Part shown: piece by piece, positions 20,963 to 32,600 of the stretch | Layout: every line of letters starts with the position of its first letter | How positions within the stretch are numbered: the stretch's first letter is position 1 | Assembly: GCA_958298945.1 (NCBI GenBank) | Contig: OY282605.1 | Coordinates: 7,277,811-7,341,810 of the forward strand | Origin: Atherix ibis | Lineage: Eukaryota; Arthropoda; Insecta; Diptera; Athericidae | Direction: 5' to 3' | DNA: 64,000 nt | Notes under the pieces: generated by a model | Databases searched by the model: none | What the model saw: the letters and a program-made list of their open reading frames with translations, nothing else | Told to the model about the DNA's origin: nothing | Made by a program: the position numbers and the translations under genes

Positions 20963-23900
20963 CCTCGGGAGTGATTTATAAATTACGTAGTCTCAGCTCG
21001 AGAGCCTTTCATTTGGTGAACAGGTAGTAATTTACTTTATAGGGTCTAGTCGACGAGGTGTGAATCATTAGGAGGCAATCTTGAATTGATTTATTGGCAT
21101 GGCCATTCGCAATTTGGTCTTGTGTATTTGCCTTTGAGCCATCATAAATTGATTCCGCTCTAAGGAAAGAAGTGAGTTGAGTGCATTTTTTATTTAGTGA
21201 ACGTGCACATGAATTTGTCATTAGATTAATTAGATTAATTGGGTGAGTTCTTAGCTTGTGGTGGTGGTGACATTAATCATTTTCTCATAATCTGAATGAA
21301 AGTAATTATTTAATTTAGATTAAATTATATTCGATAGAAAATTAATGAGACTGATTTTATGTGGATGATGACTTTTTAGATGTTATTGACAGTACCGCGA
21401 TGATGTCCTTTCAAGTGGTTCTTGATCTTTGGGAACAAAATATATCACATGGACTTGGATCGGGTGAATAGGGAAGCTGGGAAACCGCAGAAAAATTCCC
21501 TTTCCCGATGAAAACTCATTTCCGTAGATGGCCATGTCATAGGAGGAGTTTTCATCTGAGAATCGGAAACGGTCGTTAGGAGGGGAGATGAGCATATCTA
21601 CGTCACTGAGTAACTGCAAAAAGGGCAAACCATTTCGCTATTAGTAAACTATTCCAACAATTGGTAGATGGATTGGGCGAGCCCAGACTCGTTTTTTATT
21701 ACCAAACCTCGCATTATGTCAATTTTTAGTCTCGCAATCTTGAAATCCATTCGTATCTCTTGATGACCGGGTTCTCGACTGCATTTAGTATTGGTTACTC
21801 AACAACCAAATCGTTGAGTTCCAATGGATTCTACGACATGCTAGTATCTTTGGGCAATGTGCGGGGAAGGTCTCCACCATAATACCAAATTTGCCGTATC
21901 TAACGACCAAATTGCATATAACATATTTGACCATGCTTCGATTTGTGGAAGATTTCTTTCCAGGCATTGGCGAAACATCAACAAATTTCGAAATTCTGGA
22001 TAAGAAAACTTTACAGAATTCGGATTAGGCATATCGCCATAATTTTCTTTTCTGGAACCAAAATCACTTAGTCGTTATGCCATCCCATGTGGTGTTTCGA
22101 CTTACTCGTTATATCCCATATCCTAAATGAATTCTACTTAATTCAGCATTTCTTTTTGAATAGAAGGCCTTCTATTTTTTTAATTTGCTAAATCAATCAA
22201 ATTTTCTCCACCAAATTTAATAACTTCTAATTGCCCCTTCAATTTAGGTTCGACTAGTTTCATTAGAGCATGTTGCCAAATGATGGCCTTATAGTTGTGG
22301 CGCTATAAAATGCCATCTAACCCATCTCTCAGAAACCTTCAAGTGCCCTTAAAAAAATCGCTCAAAATTCGTTTTAATTTGAAAAAAAAAATGCATGAAA
22401 ATGAAAAAAAACCACAGAAGTGCTCTTTTAAAAAAAAAATCATTTGCGGAGCGGAGAAGGCCATGTCACAGGAGGACTAAAGCCTCTAAGTCTTTCAAGG
22501 ATTAAAGTCCTTGATTTCTCTGAGCCTCCCAAGGACTATTCATCAGCTTCAATGATAATTGAAAATCTCACCCCATAAAATCCCTTAATCGTTGCACATT
22601 TTGTCAGTTTTCGAGGTGTTAAAGGCCGACCTCCCTTAGTGAGATTCGTCTTTCAGGGCCTGCGATAAACTTGGGGTCACCCAAAAATGCTTAACGCCTC
22701 CGAAAACCTTGTACTCTTCATAAGTAGCATAAGTCAAACTTGCACATTTATAAACTTAATATAAAATTTTATCACTGTTCCATTTTTCATTGGTACTCGT
22801 ACTTCAAGAACACAACTTCCAAAGTGATACGAGTCTCATTAGTTCTCTGCCACAGCTCGCATACTCGTATTAAAAAAGTTTTGTTGAAAAAATTTAAATT
22901 TTTGTTGAATTGTAGTATTTATTTTGGGTGGGGGGGAAGGGGTAAGTAATCATAAATTTTACTATTTGTTTAGAAAAAAGTTTTGTGTAAAAGAAATTTT
23001 TTTCTACCGGTACGAGTAGTTAAAAAAGATTTTCTTTACAGGACCAATGACCCTTTTTTTTGTTGCGTATATTGAATAATTTAGAAAAGGTTGACAACTT
23101 TTCAAGGACTCCATTGGTTCCCCTACTCGTTTTATTAACAAGCAATGAAGTTGAATAATGTTTAGCGATCAAAGACTTATGGAAATTAAAAGCTAATATG
23201 AAAAATTTATTCATATTAAACGATTCCAATGCACGGAAACTATTTGATTTCTTCTTGTTACTCAGAGTCAATTTAGCTAATACGACAATATAAATAATCA
23301 GGAATATTTAGTCATGAAGGGATGATTTTGTATCGTACCCTACAAATGACTGAAGTGTTCTTAAGAATAAAAATTCTTCTATTTTTAACCTTAGGTAAAA
23401 ATGGTAAATCATTAACGTAGAACAGGACATTAATCAGGTCTCTTTGTTCATATATAAATAATATCGGAGAGTCATTCACCCCAAAAAAAAAAAATACCCA
23501 CTGCTGCCTCCTATTTTCTATACTCCGCAATAATAAAGGACAAAATATGAATATCGAAGTGTGCAGTAAGATTCGATTCAATAATCAATACAGTTGAAGG
23601 GGGGCTTATTCTACTCAAAAAATCGTTCGTACATTATTTGACATTCTCGTTTATACACGAACAATTGCTATTAGTTTGATGAGGAGGCGATTAATTTATG
23701 TGAATGCTAATAAAACAATGTTATTGGATTAATAACTCTAATAATACGAATTCATGATTAGGGGATGATGAACAGCAACAACAATATTGTTAAGGAACTT
23801 TGCACATGGAACAATATGATCAGTAGCGTATTGTATGTCGGTGGACGTTAGATTGTGGTGGAATTACTCTTAAAATATTGTTTTTATTTTTTTATTTATT

Positions 23901-24270
23901 TGTCACCTTGGAAATTATACACCACCAACGGATAATTATTCAAATGTTATTTATTTATGAGATGCATACGATGATGATAGGGTCAACGATACTGTGTTCG
24001 TATATACAACGTGTTCGATCACCGCTCGAACCGAAAACATGGACTATTTTTCCTCAAATTCGAGCATTTCTCGATTGGTGGAATCGTAGCTTTATAGTTT
24101 CCTAAGCGAAGTTCTTCTATTTTTAGTAGGATAAATCAGTTCGAGTTTATTAAATTTATGTAAAGCATGTTAGTACGTTCGATCAGGATAAAAAGCGGAT
24201 TTGGAAATGAAATTTCTTCTTTTACTCGCAAAGAATTTGTTCCTGATTTGTTGACATTCGCTTCTCAATA
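20963..24270. other. Unassigned DNA with scattered short frames
   Basis: No transposon termini are recognised. Short minus-strand frames at 21383-21628 and 21785-22032 look protein-like in composition but match no family I know. GGCCATGTCAxAGGAGGA occurs at both 21530 and 22458. A G-rich site lies at 22926-22942. The motif TACTCGTA or its complement recurs at about 22797, 22862, 23012 and 23120. Confidence 0.4.
22926..22942 (+). other. G-quadruplex motif
   Basis: GGGTGGGGGGGAAGGGG allows four G3 runs with loops of one to two bases. It is directly followed by TAAGTAATC. Confidence 0.8.
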
Positions 24271-24591
24271 TTATGGAATTATTAGTAGAACTCCGTAGGA
24301 TTGGAAAATAGGACGGGTGTGATTTCCAAAAATAAAATTATGGGTCAGAGCAGCATGTCCTATTCTAATTCGAGGCAGTTTTCGTGACCAGAATTTTGTT
24401 AAGGATGTTGAGTAGACTGGATTCAACCCTATACGGGAAGACCTCATAATGTAGATCACGAATTTTGATGCTATTAATCTAGATAGCTGCAAATGAAGGC
24501 CCGAGAACTGACGAAGAAATTGTTCGTTCAACTGTTTCGAGGAAAAGTTTCCTGTAGATAGACCGGACAGTAAAAGCCTCTTTCTCAACAT
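24271..24591 (-). pseudogene. LINE RNase H C-terminal fragment (I/jockey type)
   Basis: The minus strand includes FWSRKLPRIRIGHAALTHNF, then IFGNHTRPIFQSYGV. This resembles the R-x-RIGHT-x-LTH motif and following Cys-rich region at the end of ORF2 in I/jockey-type non-LTR retrotransposons. The preceding residues fit the linker after RNase H. The cysteines of the knuckle are mostly lost. Short, isolated and inactive. Confidence 0.6.
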
Positions 24592-26907
24592 CGTAACACC
24601 TTATTGGACATAAAAGGGAGCATCGACAATTTTACGAAGCATTTTTGATCAAAGAAATTGGATAAGACGGGAACTAGAAAGAATAGAGACCCAGAGTTCT
24701 ATTCTGTAAGGCCAAAGTGGTATATGGAAGGGCATAGTTCACAACTAAGAGTAAAAGTTACGTGAATAGATTAAGGTTCACGTTCTTTACAATTTATTTT
24801 CCACTTCGTGAACTAATTCTAGAGGGTTTGGATATTTGGGTTTGGATGCAAGGCAGGCCGTAGCAAAAAAGACATTGGCATCGATTGGGAAATCGGATGT
24901 ATAAATAACTGACGAAGTAGAAAACTTTTCCATTTCAAATGGCTTTGGTCACAAAGATTTTATCCTACGAGTACCTAACACTAACTGCTTCTTAAATTTT
25001 TAATTTCCAAATTGGCAAAAAGAAAAATAATCTTATACATAGTTTTTTGTAGTTTTCATGATCAAAAACCAAAAAAAAATTATTTAAATTTTCTATAAGA
25101 AAATCAACAAATAAAAAGTGAATAAAATTTTGTCACACTGATTGATCATTTTAATGGAAGATTCATGTTTAAATTTGAACAATTTCTGACAAATCACTTA
25201 CAGAATTATGTAAATTTGAAATTCCATTAAATAATTGCTTACACGAATGTCCTCATATGTCATATCCAGATTGAAACAAACAAACATGATACAGGAACAA
25301 CCCGCAACAGCATCAACTACCCCTTGTCGGGGTGGTAGCAACCCTTCTCACTGCAATGCTACTGCTGACTGACTATCCATCGGCGGCTGATATAATAAAT
25401 AATTTAACCCCCAAAAATCTGTCAGCAACAAAACTAACAAATTTTGTAATGCGTTTAGAGGCAAAAGGATAATATCGATACGGTCTTGATTATAATAAAT
25501 TGCGTACAATTTGAGTGAATGATCAAATTCGTCCCTGTTTGTTTTCGTAGAATTAATGAAGTTGAGCGTATTTTGTCGTTTGCCATCCCCAATCAATGCC
25601 AAAACCATTCATTCAATAGCATGTATCCATGATGGTTGGTGGTAGTCTCTGCGATTTCCGATGTTCTGATTTAATGGCTTTTTTGACAAGCGAATTAAAC
25701 GTAACCGTGACACCCTCTTCGTTAACGCCCGAGGTCCTGTACTGATGCTGGTAAAGCGCATTTGTCGGATTCCATAAATAAAATCGGTCATCACTAACGG
25801 AATTGCTGCGATTCTAATGACGATGCAGAGATTCAGTTTCACTCAGTGGATCAAATTGTACTTCTAACAAAACTGTAACGTTTCCCTTCTATTGTAGAAG
25901 GTTACCTCTTCTGCTTGGGGTTCATATCGGCTTGGGGTTAACGAACATTAAACATTTCGGTAGGACAAAGTGTTACGATCAAGGTGGGTAAAAAAGGTGT
26001 TAGTTTATTCAATTAAGTTAAGTACTGTGTCAATATGTTCGTTTAGGGGTAGATGAATCCCGTCGAGTCCTGACAAGTAAGGTGAGCTCATTCGGATGTT
26101 AATGCTCTAACGATTGCCGTTTATTTTCCATGCGATCGAGTTATTTTAGATTAAAGGATTTCCACGAAGAGAAAATTTACGAACTAAAAATAATCGAACC
26201 AAGCTACTACAGAGTCACCCACTTTGTTACGACCAACCCTCCCGCGACTACTGTCAATACCATGCAGATTTGCTGATTGGCAATGTTGTAACTCCTCCCA
26301 CGCACACATTAACCATTTGATTGTTTACTCTTTTGTAAAGAGGGAATATCGTTGATTTTATCGTGTAATTGGAGCAAAAATTAAATTAGAACATTGAATA
26401 TTGTCGTTCTACACTTTGGGGCTGCACGAATTTAAAGTCGTCGTTGAATCATCCCCACCCCCACCAAGTATAAAAAAACACGGTCGATGAAATTTAATAA
26501 TTTGATTTTCGGCTTTATATAAAATGTCTTGTAATCCGATCAAATCAAAGGAATTAGACTAATCTCTACGGAATGGTATGTAATCCACCAGGCAGAAGAC
26601 TGTGTGTGATATGCCAATGAACAGCGCTCCCCATTTTTATTTCCATCAGAAATTTTATGCAAGAAAATTTTATTTTATTTGTTAAGTTTTAAAGGCGATA
26701 TTAAATTGATGGTGAAAATTTTTCTTTTAGTCTGAAGGGTAAGTGAGTTTCGTTATTTAAAAGAATTTAGAAGAAATTTTTTTTGGATGAATTTTCAAAT
26801 TAGATAAATTAAGGGTAAAAAAATTACTTAAAATAATATCCAAAAAAAACTTGAAAAAAATTGTTTTTAAAAAATATTTCCCACAAAAATTGAGTCGATT
26901 AAGAACG
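24592..26907. other. Unassigned DNA
   Basis: At 24650-24730 lies a segment repeated at 27758-27870 (CCAGAGTTCTATTCTGTAAG shared). Minus-strand frames at 25348-25608 and 25609-25842 have no recognised domain. The remainder is AT-rich with no identified element. A microexon-like acceptor/donor pair at 26731 is listed separately. Confidence 0.4.
26731..26738 (+). other. Microexon-like site: acceptor and donor 8 nt apart
   Basis: A T-rich tract ending TTTTTCTTTTAG at 26730 is followed by the eight bases TCTGAAGG and then a strong donor, GTAAGTGAG, at 26739. Both signals are on the plus strand, the same strand as the recursive splice site at 43299. It could be a real microexon, a decayed recursive site, or chance. 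Confidence 0.3.
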
Positions 26908-27204
26908 AATTATCCATTTCTGAGTTGGGAGAATATAGATCTATCATTTGACAGCTGTCACACATATATGTCACAGCATTTGTTTAATATTAGATTTTTA
27001 ATTTTGCATTATCTAAAACCCTGCCAGCTAAATAGTGTGCAGAAAATGCGCCAAGCACCCGAACAATAGGCTTTGGATGCTTGTTTTTCGAACAAAATTT
27101 TCTACTGTGATGAGTCTTCTTTCTCGGTCGGTGGATACGTCAATAAGCAAAATTGCCGTATATGCGGCTCTGTATCATTCGGTTTTAAGGTGTCATTGAC
27201 ACGT

Positions 27205-27745
27205 ATATCAGTAGAAATTTTCCTTGGAAATTTTTAGTAGAAATTTTTAGAAGGAGTTTTCAGTAGGAATTTTCAGTAGAAATTTTCAGTAGAAATTTTT
27301 AGTAGGAATTTTCAGTAGAAATTTTCCTTAGAAATTTTTAGTAGAAATTTTCAGTAGGAATTTGTAGTAGTAATTTTCAGTCGAAATTTTCGGTAGGAAT
27401 TTTTCTTAGAAATTTTTAGTTGAAATTTTCAGTAGGAATTTTCAGGAGTTATTTTCCGTAGGAATTTTTAGTAGAAATTTTCCTTAGAAATTTTTAGTAA
27501 AAATTTTCAGTAGAAATTTTCCTTTGAGAGTAGAAATTGTCAGTAGAAATTTTCAGGAGGCATTTTTAATAGAAATATTGGTGGAGGAATTTTTGGTAGA
27601 AATTTTCAGTAGAAATTTTCGGTAGGAATTTTTCTTAGAAATTTTTAGTAGAAATTTTCAGTAGAAATGTTCAGTAGGAATTTTTAGTAGTAATTTTCAG
27701 TCGAAATTTTCGGTAGGAATATTCCTTAGAAATTTGTGGAAAATT
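27205..27745 (+). repeat. 13-bp minisatellite with higher-order units
   Basis: About 40 diverged copies of a 13-bp unit close to CAGTAGAAATTTT lie head to tail. Variants with CCTTAGAAATTTT and CAGTCGAAATTTTCGGTAGG recur in the same order at about 27378 and 27695, showing a larger repeat period of some 315 bp. The array lies inside the family A transposase and is found nowhere else in the window. Confidence 0.9.
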
Positions 27746-27848
27746 CAAACAAGGAATTGGATAAGACGGAAACTGAAAAGGATAGATACCCAGAGTTCTA
27801 TTCTGTAAGTCCAGAGTGGTTTGCGTAATTCTATTCTGGAAGTCCAAA

Positions 27849-27878
27849 GAATTATGCCCTTATGGAAGGGCATAATTC
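27849..27878. repeat. Perfect 13-bp stem with 4-nt loop
   Basis: GAATTATGCCCTT at 27849-27861 pairs exactly with AAGGGCATAATTC at 27866-27878; the loop is ATGG. The related segment at 24690-24740 (TATATGGAAGGGCATAGTTC) contains the right arm but not the left. As at 2534, one copy has gained a self-complementary arm. Confidence 0.9.
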
Positions 27879-28225
27879 ATGACAGGTCGGTGGATACGTC
27901 AGATAGCAAAATTGTCGTATATGGGGTTCTCTGTTTCATTCGGTCTTATGGTGTCATCGACCCGTATTCCTTTAAACCGTCAATTCTAAGCAGTATGGTC
28001 ATAGGGAAACCAATTTTTTGTTTGGCCTTATATCAAACATTTTAATCTTAACTTTAAACAAAATGCTGCCACAAGCAACAATGCTTTATGGTGCGAAAAA
28101 TGTCTAAAACGCTATTTTCCGAGATTTGGCGATGTCAATCGGCCACCAAATTAGTGCGATTTGACAACGCACTCCCCCATATTTTTTCTATTTTGTTTCC
28201 AAAGCACCTTTTGGATAAATCTTTA

Positions 28226-29924
28226 TTTACACAAAAATAAAATATTCCACCTGGTTTGTCAAATTTAGAAAAAAATGAGTTGCCATGCAGGTACCTGCCT
28301 AATTTTATGTAGATTTAATAGTGCTTAACCAAGGATCTTGGTCTTATGTACAAGGAACGTCAGAAACAATAAATAGTTTTCAAAATTGAGTTGATTGATT
28401 GAAGTGAGCGCCTTGTAAATCGAAGCCCCTCTTCCCTTGAGTGATGACAGGTTTTTCGTTAGTTTCTGTGGGACCAGTGAAAGGCAAGTGTTCAGTTCTT
28501 CTAATTCAGAGATTTCTTTTGGCAAATCAACGGCAACTCGATTTCGAGAGAAGACATTGTTCTTAAATAAGTACACTTCCAAAATGATGCAATAACACAC
28601 GAGCTCTTAACTCATTCAGCTTCCCAGACGTACTCGTACAATCAAAAAGAAAAGAATCGAAAACCATTTTCTGTGAGTTCCTGGAAAAGTCCTTTTTTTT
28701 TATTACGTTAAGTCTTCATGGTTTGTTCGAAAAATTCTTTGGTAGGTGTTGGAATTTGTCGACTACCTTGAAAGGTAATTTTTTTGGGGTATTGCGGTCG
28801 ATGAACTTGTTTGGGTTTTTGTTAAATTCATTCCCTTTCGACAGTGCATATTTTCATGTATAGACGTGAACATTCCTTGTCTTTTGGGTTCTTTTGAGAA
28901 TGTTCCTTTTGTCATTCTTGCAAAGAAATCGAAAGTAACCGCCCCTCAAACTGATCCGCAATCTAAAAGTCTGCCGAACTAAAAACCGATTAAATTTTCT
29001 TTCCGTAAACACGTCTCGTCTATGGCCACTTGCTACCTAGGATCAATTCGCTCTATCGTTCACAAATGCTTATTAATAGGACTCTGGTCACATACCTAAT
29101 TTGTATGGCACTAAGAAGGTAAGGTATACGATACTCCCCACATTCCCCTTAGCCTAGCCTTTTCCGTTCTATAGAAAATAATGAACCGATCAATGGTCGG
29201 CATGTGGTTTTTAAATTTCGTTTTCTGTCCTGAAATTTAATACGAAACTTGTTCCAAAAAAGTCGCCAAAAAAACAACAAGCATCGTGGAAGATCCACTC
29301 GATCGAATGATATATTTTCTCGATCATTCTATGATATTTCCAACCAATCAGGCCAATCCAAAAAAAAAAACAAAATGTCAGAAAGGAAAAAAAAAATATA
29401 AAACAACCCAAAAGAGCCCTTCTAATAATGCAAAGATGGAAGGACCTAAAAAAAAATTAAAAGCGTTCAGACGTAGAAGGAATGCAGATCGTACGATCAG
29501 TTTTTAATGTGATCGATAAACTTTTTTCTCCCCAAAATATTACGATCTGAATGAATCGAAAAATCCAATAACCTCCACAATCGAATTCTTTAGAAACTCC
29601 ACCGATCACGCCATTGATCGTTATTGCGATTTTCATTCTCTTGGTGACTTGGAAGCTACCGGATTTTGGTTTTGGACAATATTTGTGAAAGTTAAAAATT
29701 CTCGAAATTTTTTTTTTAAGAACTTCTTCCAATTATTTGGAGATGCTTTGAGATTTTAAATGATTTTTAAATGTTGGACAAAAAGAGTTAAGATCATGTT
29801 TGGACAATAGAAAAATTGACGTGGACCAACGTCTGTATTGGAATTTAGTTAAAATAAGTCCTTCAAGATATTTTCATATTTTATATCTGGTTTTCTCTCA
29901 ATCTAATAAGAGAAAATTAGGTTT
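28226..29924. other. Unassigned DNA; one leucine-rich frame
   Basis: The minus-strand frame at 28325-28600 reads DLPKEISELEELNTCLSLVP, then KNLSSLKG, faintly like leucine-rich repeats. No second repeat is regular enough to claim a domain. A stretch ending GACGTACTCGTACAATC at 28628-28645 loosely resembles 22796-22875. Frames at 29211-29732 are low-complexity. No transposon ends are seen until 29925. Confidence 0.35.
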
Positions 29925-30129
29925 ATCTAATTTGTGGTTCGGAAATTAAAGCTAAATGAAACACAATTTGAATCCAGGTTGTGGATTAAAGTTTTATTCC
30001 ATCATATTGCTTGAACGTTGCCATTATGCGTGAAATATTGGCTGTAAGGGAAAGTTCTGTTGTTTTTGTTGAACACTTGCACTTGTATGCGTTGTCGATT
30101 TTTAGCGAGACTACACGTTTGAAGAAAAA

Positions 30130-30925
30130 GTGCACTTAAGACATTTTATGTTGTATAAGTTCCAAAAAGGGAACAACGCGATGGAGGCAAAAAAAAACTT
30201 TTGTGGCGTGTTTGGAGAAGACGCAGTAACAGTTCGAATACGCCAGAGATGGTTTGCGAAATTTCGTTCGGGTGATTTTTCTTTGAAAGATGAACCCTGA
30301 TCAGGAAGGCCATCAATATGATCAGGACAAATCCTTTGTTAAATTCCACGGAAGTGGCCTTCAAGCTTGCAATTCATCAGACTACTACTTTAGAGCACAT
30401 TAAAAGGCTTGGTTTTATGTCCAAACTGTTGTATTTGTTTGAGTGCCACATGAATTAAGCGAATTTCAAGATGTTCTTCAAATCTTGCTCGTCACAAAAT
30501 GGAACCGTTTTTGGACCGCTTGGTGACTGGTGATGAAAAGTGGATAGTTTATAAACATGTAAGAAAAAGAGCATATGTTTACATAGGGGAGACACCACCG
30601 ACCACATCCAAAGCTGGCGTGCATCAAAAGAAAGTTATATTGTGTTGTTGGTGGAATCGGAAGAGTATTGTCCACTATGAGTTGCTGATAGAAAATTATA
30701 CGCTCGATAGTGATCGTTATTGTTCAACTTGATGTTTTGAATAACTCAATTCAACGTAAACGTCCATATTTGGCCCCAACAGAAAGGGTGTAATTCTTCT
30801 CCATGACAACGCTAGATTGAATATATCAGCCAGAATATTCTCCAGACCATCATCTGTTTGACCATCATCTGTCTGGTTCTCCAGACCATCATCGCTACAA
30901 AACTTTCTTGATGGATATGAATATG
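30130..30925 (+). pseudogene. Mariner transposase pseudogene, interrupted by M3
   Basis: The N-terminal DNA-binding part is readable at 30130-30297: GEDAVTVRIRQRWFAKFRSG, then DFSLKDEP, followed by a stop at 30298-30300. The first catalytic Asp lies in RLVTGDEKWIVY near 30515-30550. WWNRKSIVHYELL follows to about 30690. The second Asp is in LLHDNAR near 30800. The region that should hold the third Asp (after YSPD, near 30835) is scrambled by three short repeats of GACCATCAT. The C-terminal part lies beyond the M3 insertion at 31836-31965, with a further frame change near 31915. Stops and frame changes show that it is inactive. Subfamily is assigned from recalled family resemblance, not from alignment. 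Confidence 0.85.
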
Positions 30926-31831
30926 CGAGGTCTGTTCAAAGAATATCGCGAATTTTGTGTTTTTTCAAAAATTATTTATTTATTCATGAATATCTATTTT
31001 GTCCCCTTCAAAGTAATCCCCACCAGATATTATACACTTGTGCCAACGTTTTTTTCCAATCCTCGAAGCACTTCAAAAAATCATTTTTTGTGATCTTGTT
31101 TAGCTCCTCCTTCGATGCCGTCTTTATCTCCTCAATTGTAGCGTAGAGTCGTTCTTTCATGGGGTTCTTCAGTTTCGGGAACAAGAAAAAGTCAAAGGGG
31201 CCAGATCTGGGGAATACGGTGGCTGTGGCATTATTACTGTGTTGTTTTTGGCCAAAAACGTTAAAATCCAATTTTTGTTCTTCTACATATCCAGGCGTTT
31301 CTGGCGGATTCCTTCGCGCAACTTACGCATAACTTGCAGGTAATATTCCTTATTGACCGTTCTACCCTGTGGCGAGAAGTCATGATGCACCACGTCCTTG
31401 CAATCGAAGAAAACTGTTAGCAAAACTTTCACATTCGACCGAACTTGGCGCGCTTTTTTCGGTTTTGGATCGTGCGGCAGCTGCCATTGGGATTATTGAG
31501 CTTTGGTTTCCACGTCATAACCATAAACCCATTATTCGTCACCAGTTATGACCCTCTCGAGGAAATTTGGCTCGTCGCGGACAGAGTCTAACAACTCCTT
31601 AGCAATGTTAATGCGATGCTGTTTTTGGTCGAAATTGAGCAAAAATCGAAGACGAGCCAAAACACGTGCAAGCAAAGCAGCTGTCAAAAATTTACTGAAC
31701 ATTCAAAATGGCCGAACTTGTCGGCATAAGTGAGAGATATGAGTACCAACATAACGCCACAAAAAAGGGAAAATCGAATATACGTAATCCGCGGAAATTC
31801 AATATTCGCGATACTTTTTGAACAGACCTCG
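30926..31831 (-). mobile_element. M3 deleted mariner, inserted in another mariner
   Basis: Ends CGAGGTCTGTTCAAAGAATA at 30926 and GATACTTTTTGAACAGACCT, then CG, at 31831, with TA after. The length is 906 bp. Antisense transposase remnants include NFDQKQHRIN (about 31640) and PFDFFLFPKLK with EIKTASKEELNKITKNDFLK (31190-31080). The second-Asp motif is missing with the same junction as in the 44160 copy (near 31256-31267). The N-terminal helix-turn-helix region is also absent. Confidence 0.9.
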
Positions 31832-32600
31832 TATAAATTATGAGCGTGTCCAAATGGCAGTGGAAGAATACTTTGCGTCCAAAAACGAGGACTTCCTTTC
31901 CAGGGGGTTTAGATAAGCTGCCAGAATGCTGGCAGACAGTTGTAACTAATAAAGAAAATTATATTTTGCATTAATTATTAAATAAAAAGTGCAAAAAAAA
32001 AATAATTTTTTCTTTAGAAAAAAAAACGACTGAATTTTCCCTTACACCCAACACATCAAATCTTACAATAGACCGCCACTGTATTATCAAAAATCTTTCA
32101 AGTGGCCGCTTTGAAATCTTTCAAGTGGCCAATAATGACCATTATTTGAGAAGTTTTAATTTTAAAAAGCTCTGAAACCAGATCTCATACGGTCATAGCA
32201 CTTACAATTTACGTTAACGATCCCTTCTTCTTTTTCAAACAAATGATGGCCAAAGACATCTATAGAACAAAATCCATATCAGACAGTAAGTTTTCTCAGA
32301 TATAATTGCTTCTACACAGCCAGTTGTGGGTTTTCAAAGCCCCAATCAATTTTGCTTGTTGAAAATGAGCCCCATTCATTGAAACACGTTGCACCAGAAA
32401 AATCACAACCCTTTGTTCTTCATAATTTTAACATGTTGTTCGGTGGTTAAAAGGTCCATAATACCTTTTTTAAATGGCGGTCCATAATACCTTTCTTAAA
32501 AAAGTTTAAAGTAAACAAACGTCACCTTGGATGATATATATTATTGACAGCTGTCAAATAACATGGCCGTACTCTATGAACTACAAAATGGATAACTCTG

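Larger units (their letters stand above)
26908..28225 (+). mobile_element. Family A transposon with both ends, internally rearranged
   Basis: The 5' terminal repeat (GAATTATCCATTTCTGAG) starts at 26908, with TTTGACAGCTGTCACA at 26947. The 3' repeat (CACCTTTTGGATAAATC) ends at 28225. The transposase reads plus: DESSFSVGGYVNKQNCRI at about 27110-27165 holds the first catalytic Asp region. After a minisatellite the same GRWIRQ/KLSYMG region is met again near 27880, and the frame runs on to FGDVNRPPN, stop, CDLTT near 28120-28165. So the middle of the gene is partly duplicated, flanking the 13-bp repeat array. Multiple stops; inactive. Confidence 0.75.
30038..32051 (+). mobile_element. Mellifera/cecropia-like mariner with both terminal repeats
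   Basis: The left end TTGGCTGTAAGGGAAAGTTC at 30038, preceded by TA, has an inverted partner at the right (GAATTTTCCCTTACACCCAA, ending 32051). An M3 element at 30926-31831 has inserted into the 3' part. Transposase continues on the far side at 31836 in the expected place (YERVQMAVEEYFASKNEDF). Without the insertion the element is about 1.1 kb, slightly shorter than an intact mariner of about 1.3 kb. Confidence 0.85.
29925..32600 (-). mobile_element. Family A element split by nested mariners
   Basis: The family A 3' end (TTATCTAATTTGTGGTTCGG at 29925, CCATTATGCGTGAAATA up to 30037) and a family A 5' end lie in the same minus orientation on either side of the mariner at 30038-32051. The 5' side has an antisense block at 32185-32330, TTGACAGCTGTCAAATAACA at 32544 and a terminal repeat ending AAATGGATAACTC at about 32600. 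The C-terminal half of the transposase is missing, so the copy was already deleted, or these are two copies. Confidence 0.6.

Noticed and set aside
22246..22260. tRNA B-box-like GGTTCGA
   Set aside because: No matching A box, acceptor stem or anticodon arm nearby.
27205..27745. CRISPR-like array
   Set aside because: Units are contiguous 13-mers without unique spacers, in a eukaryotic transposon context.
28325..28600. Leucine-rich repeat protein
   Set aside because: Only one stretch resembles a repeat; spacing does not recur and no neighbouring exon supports it.
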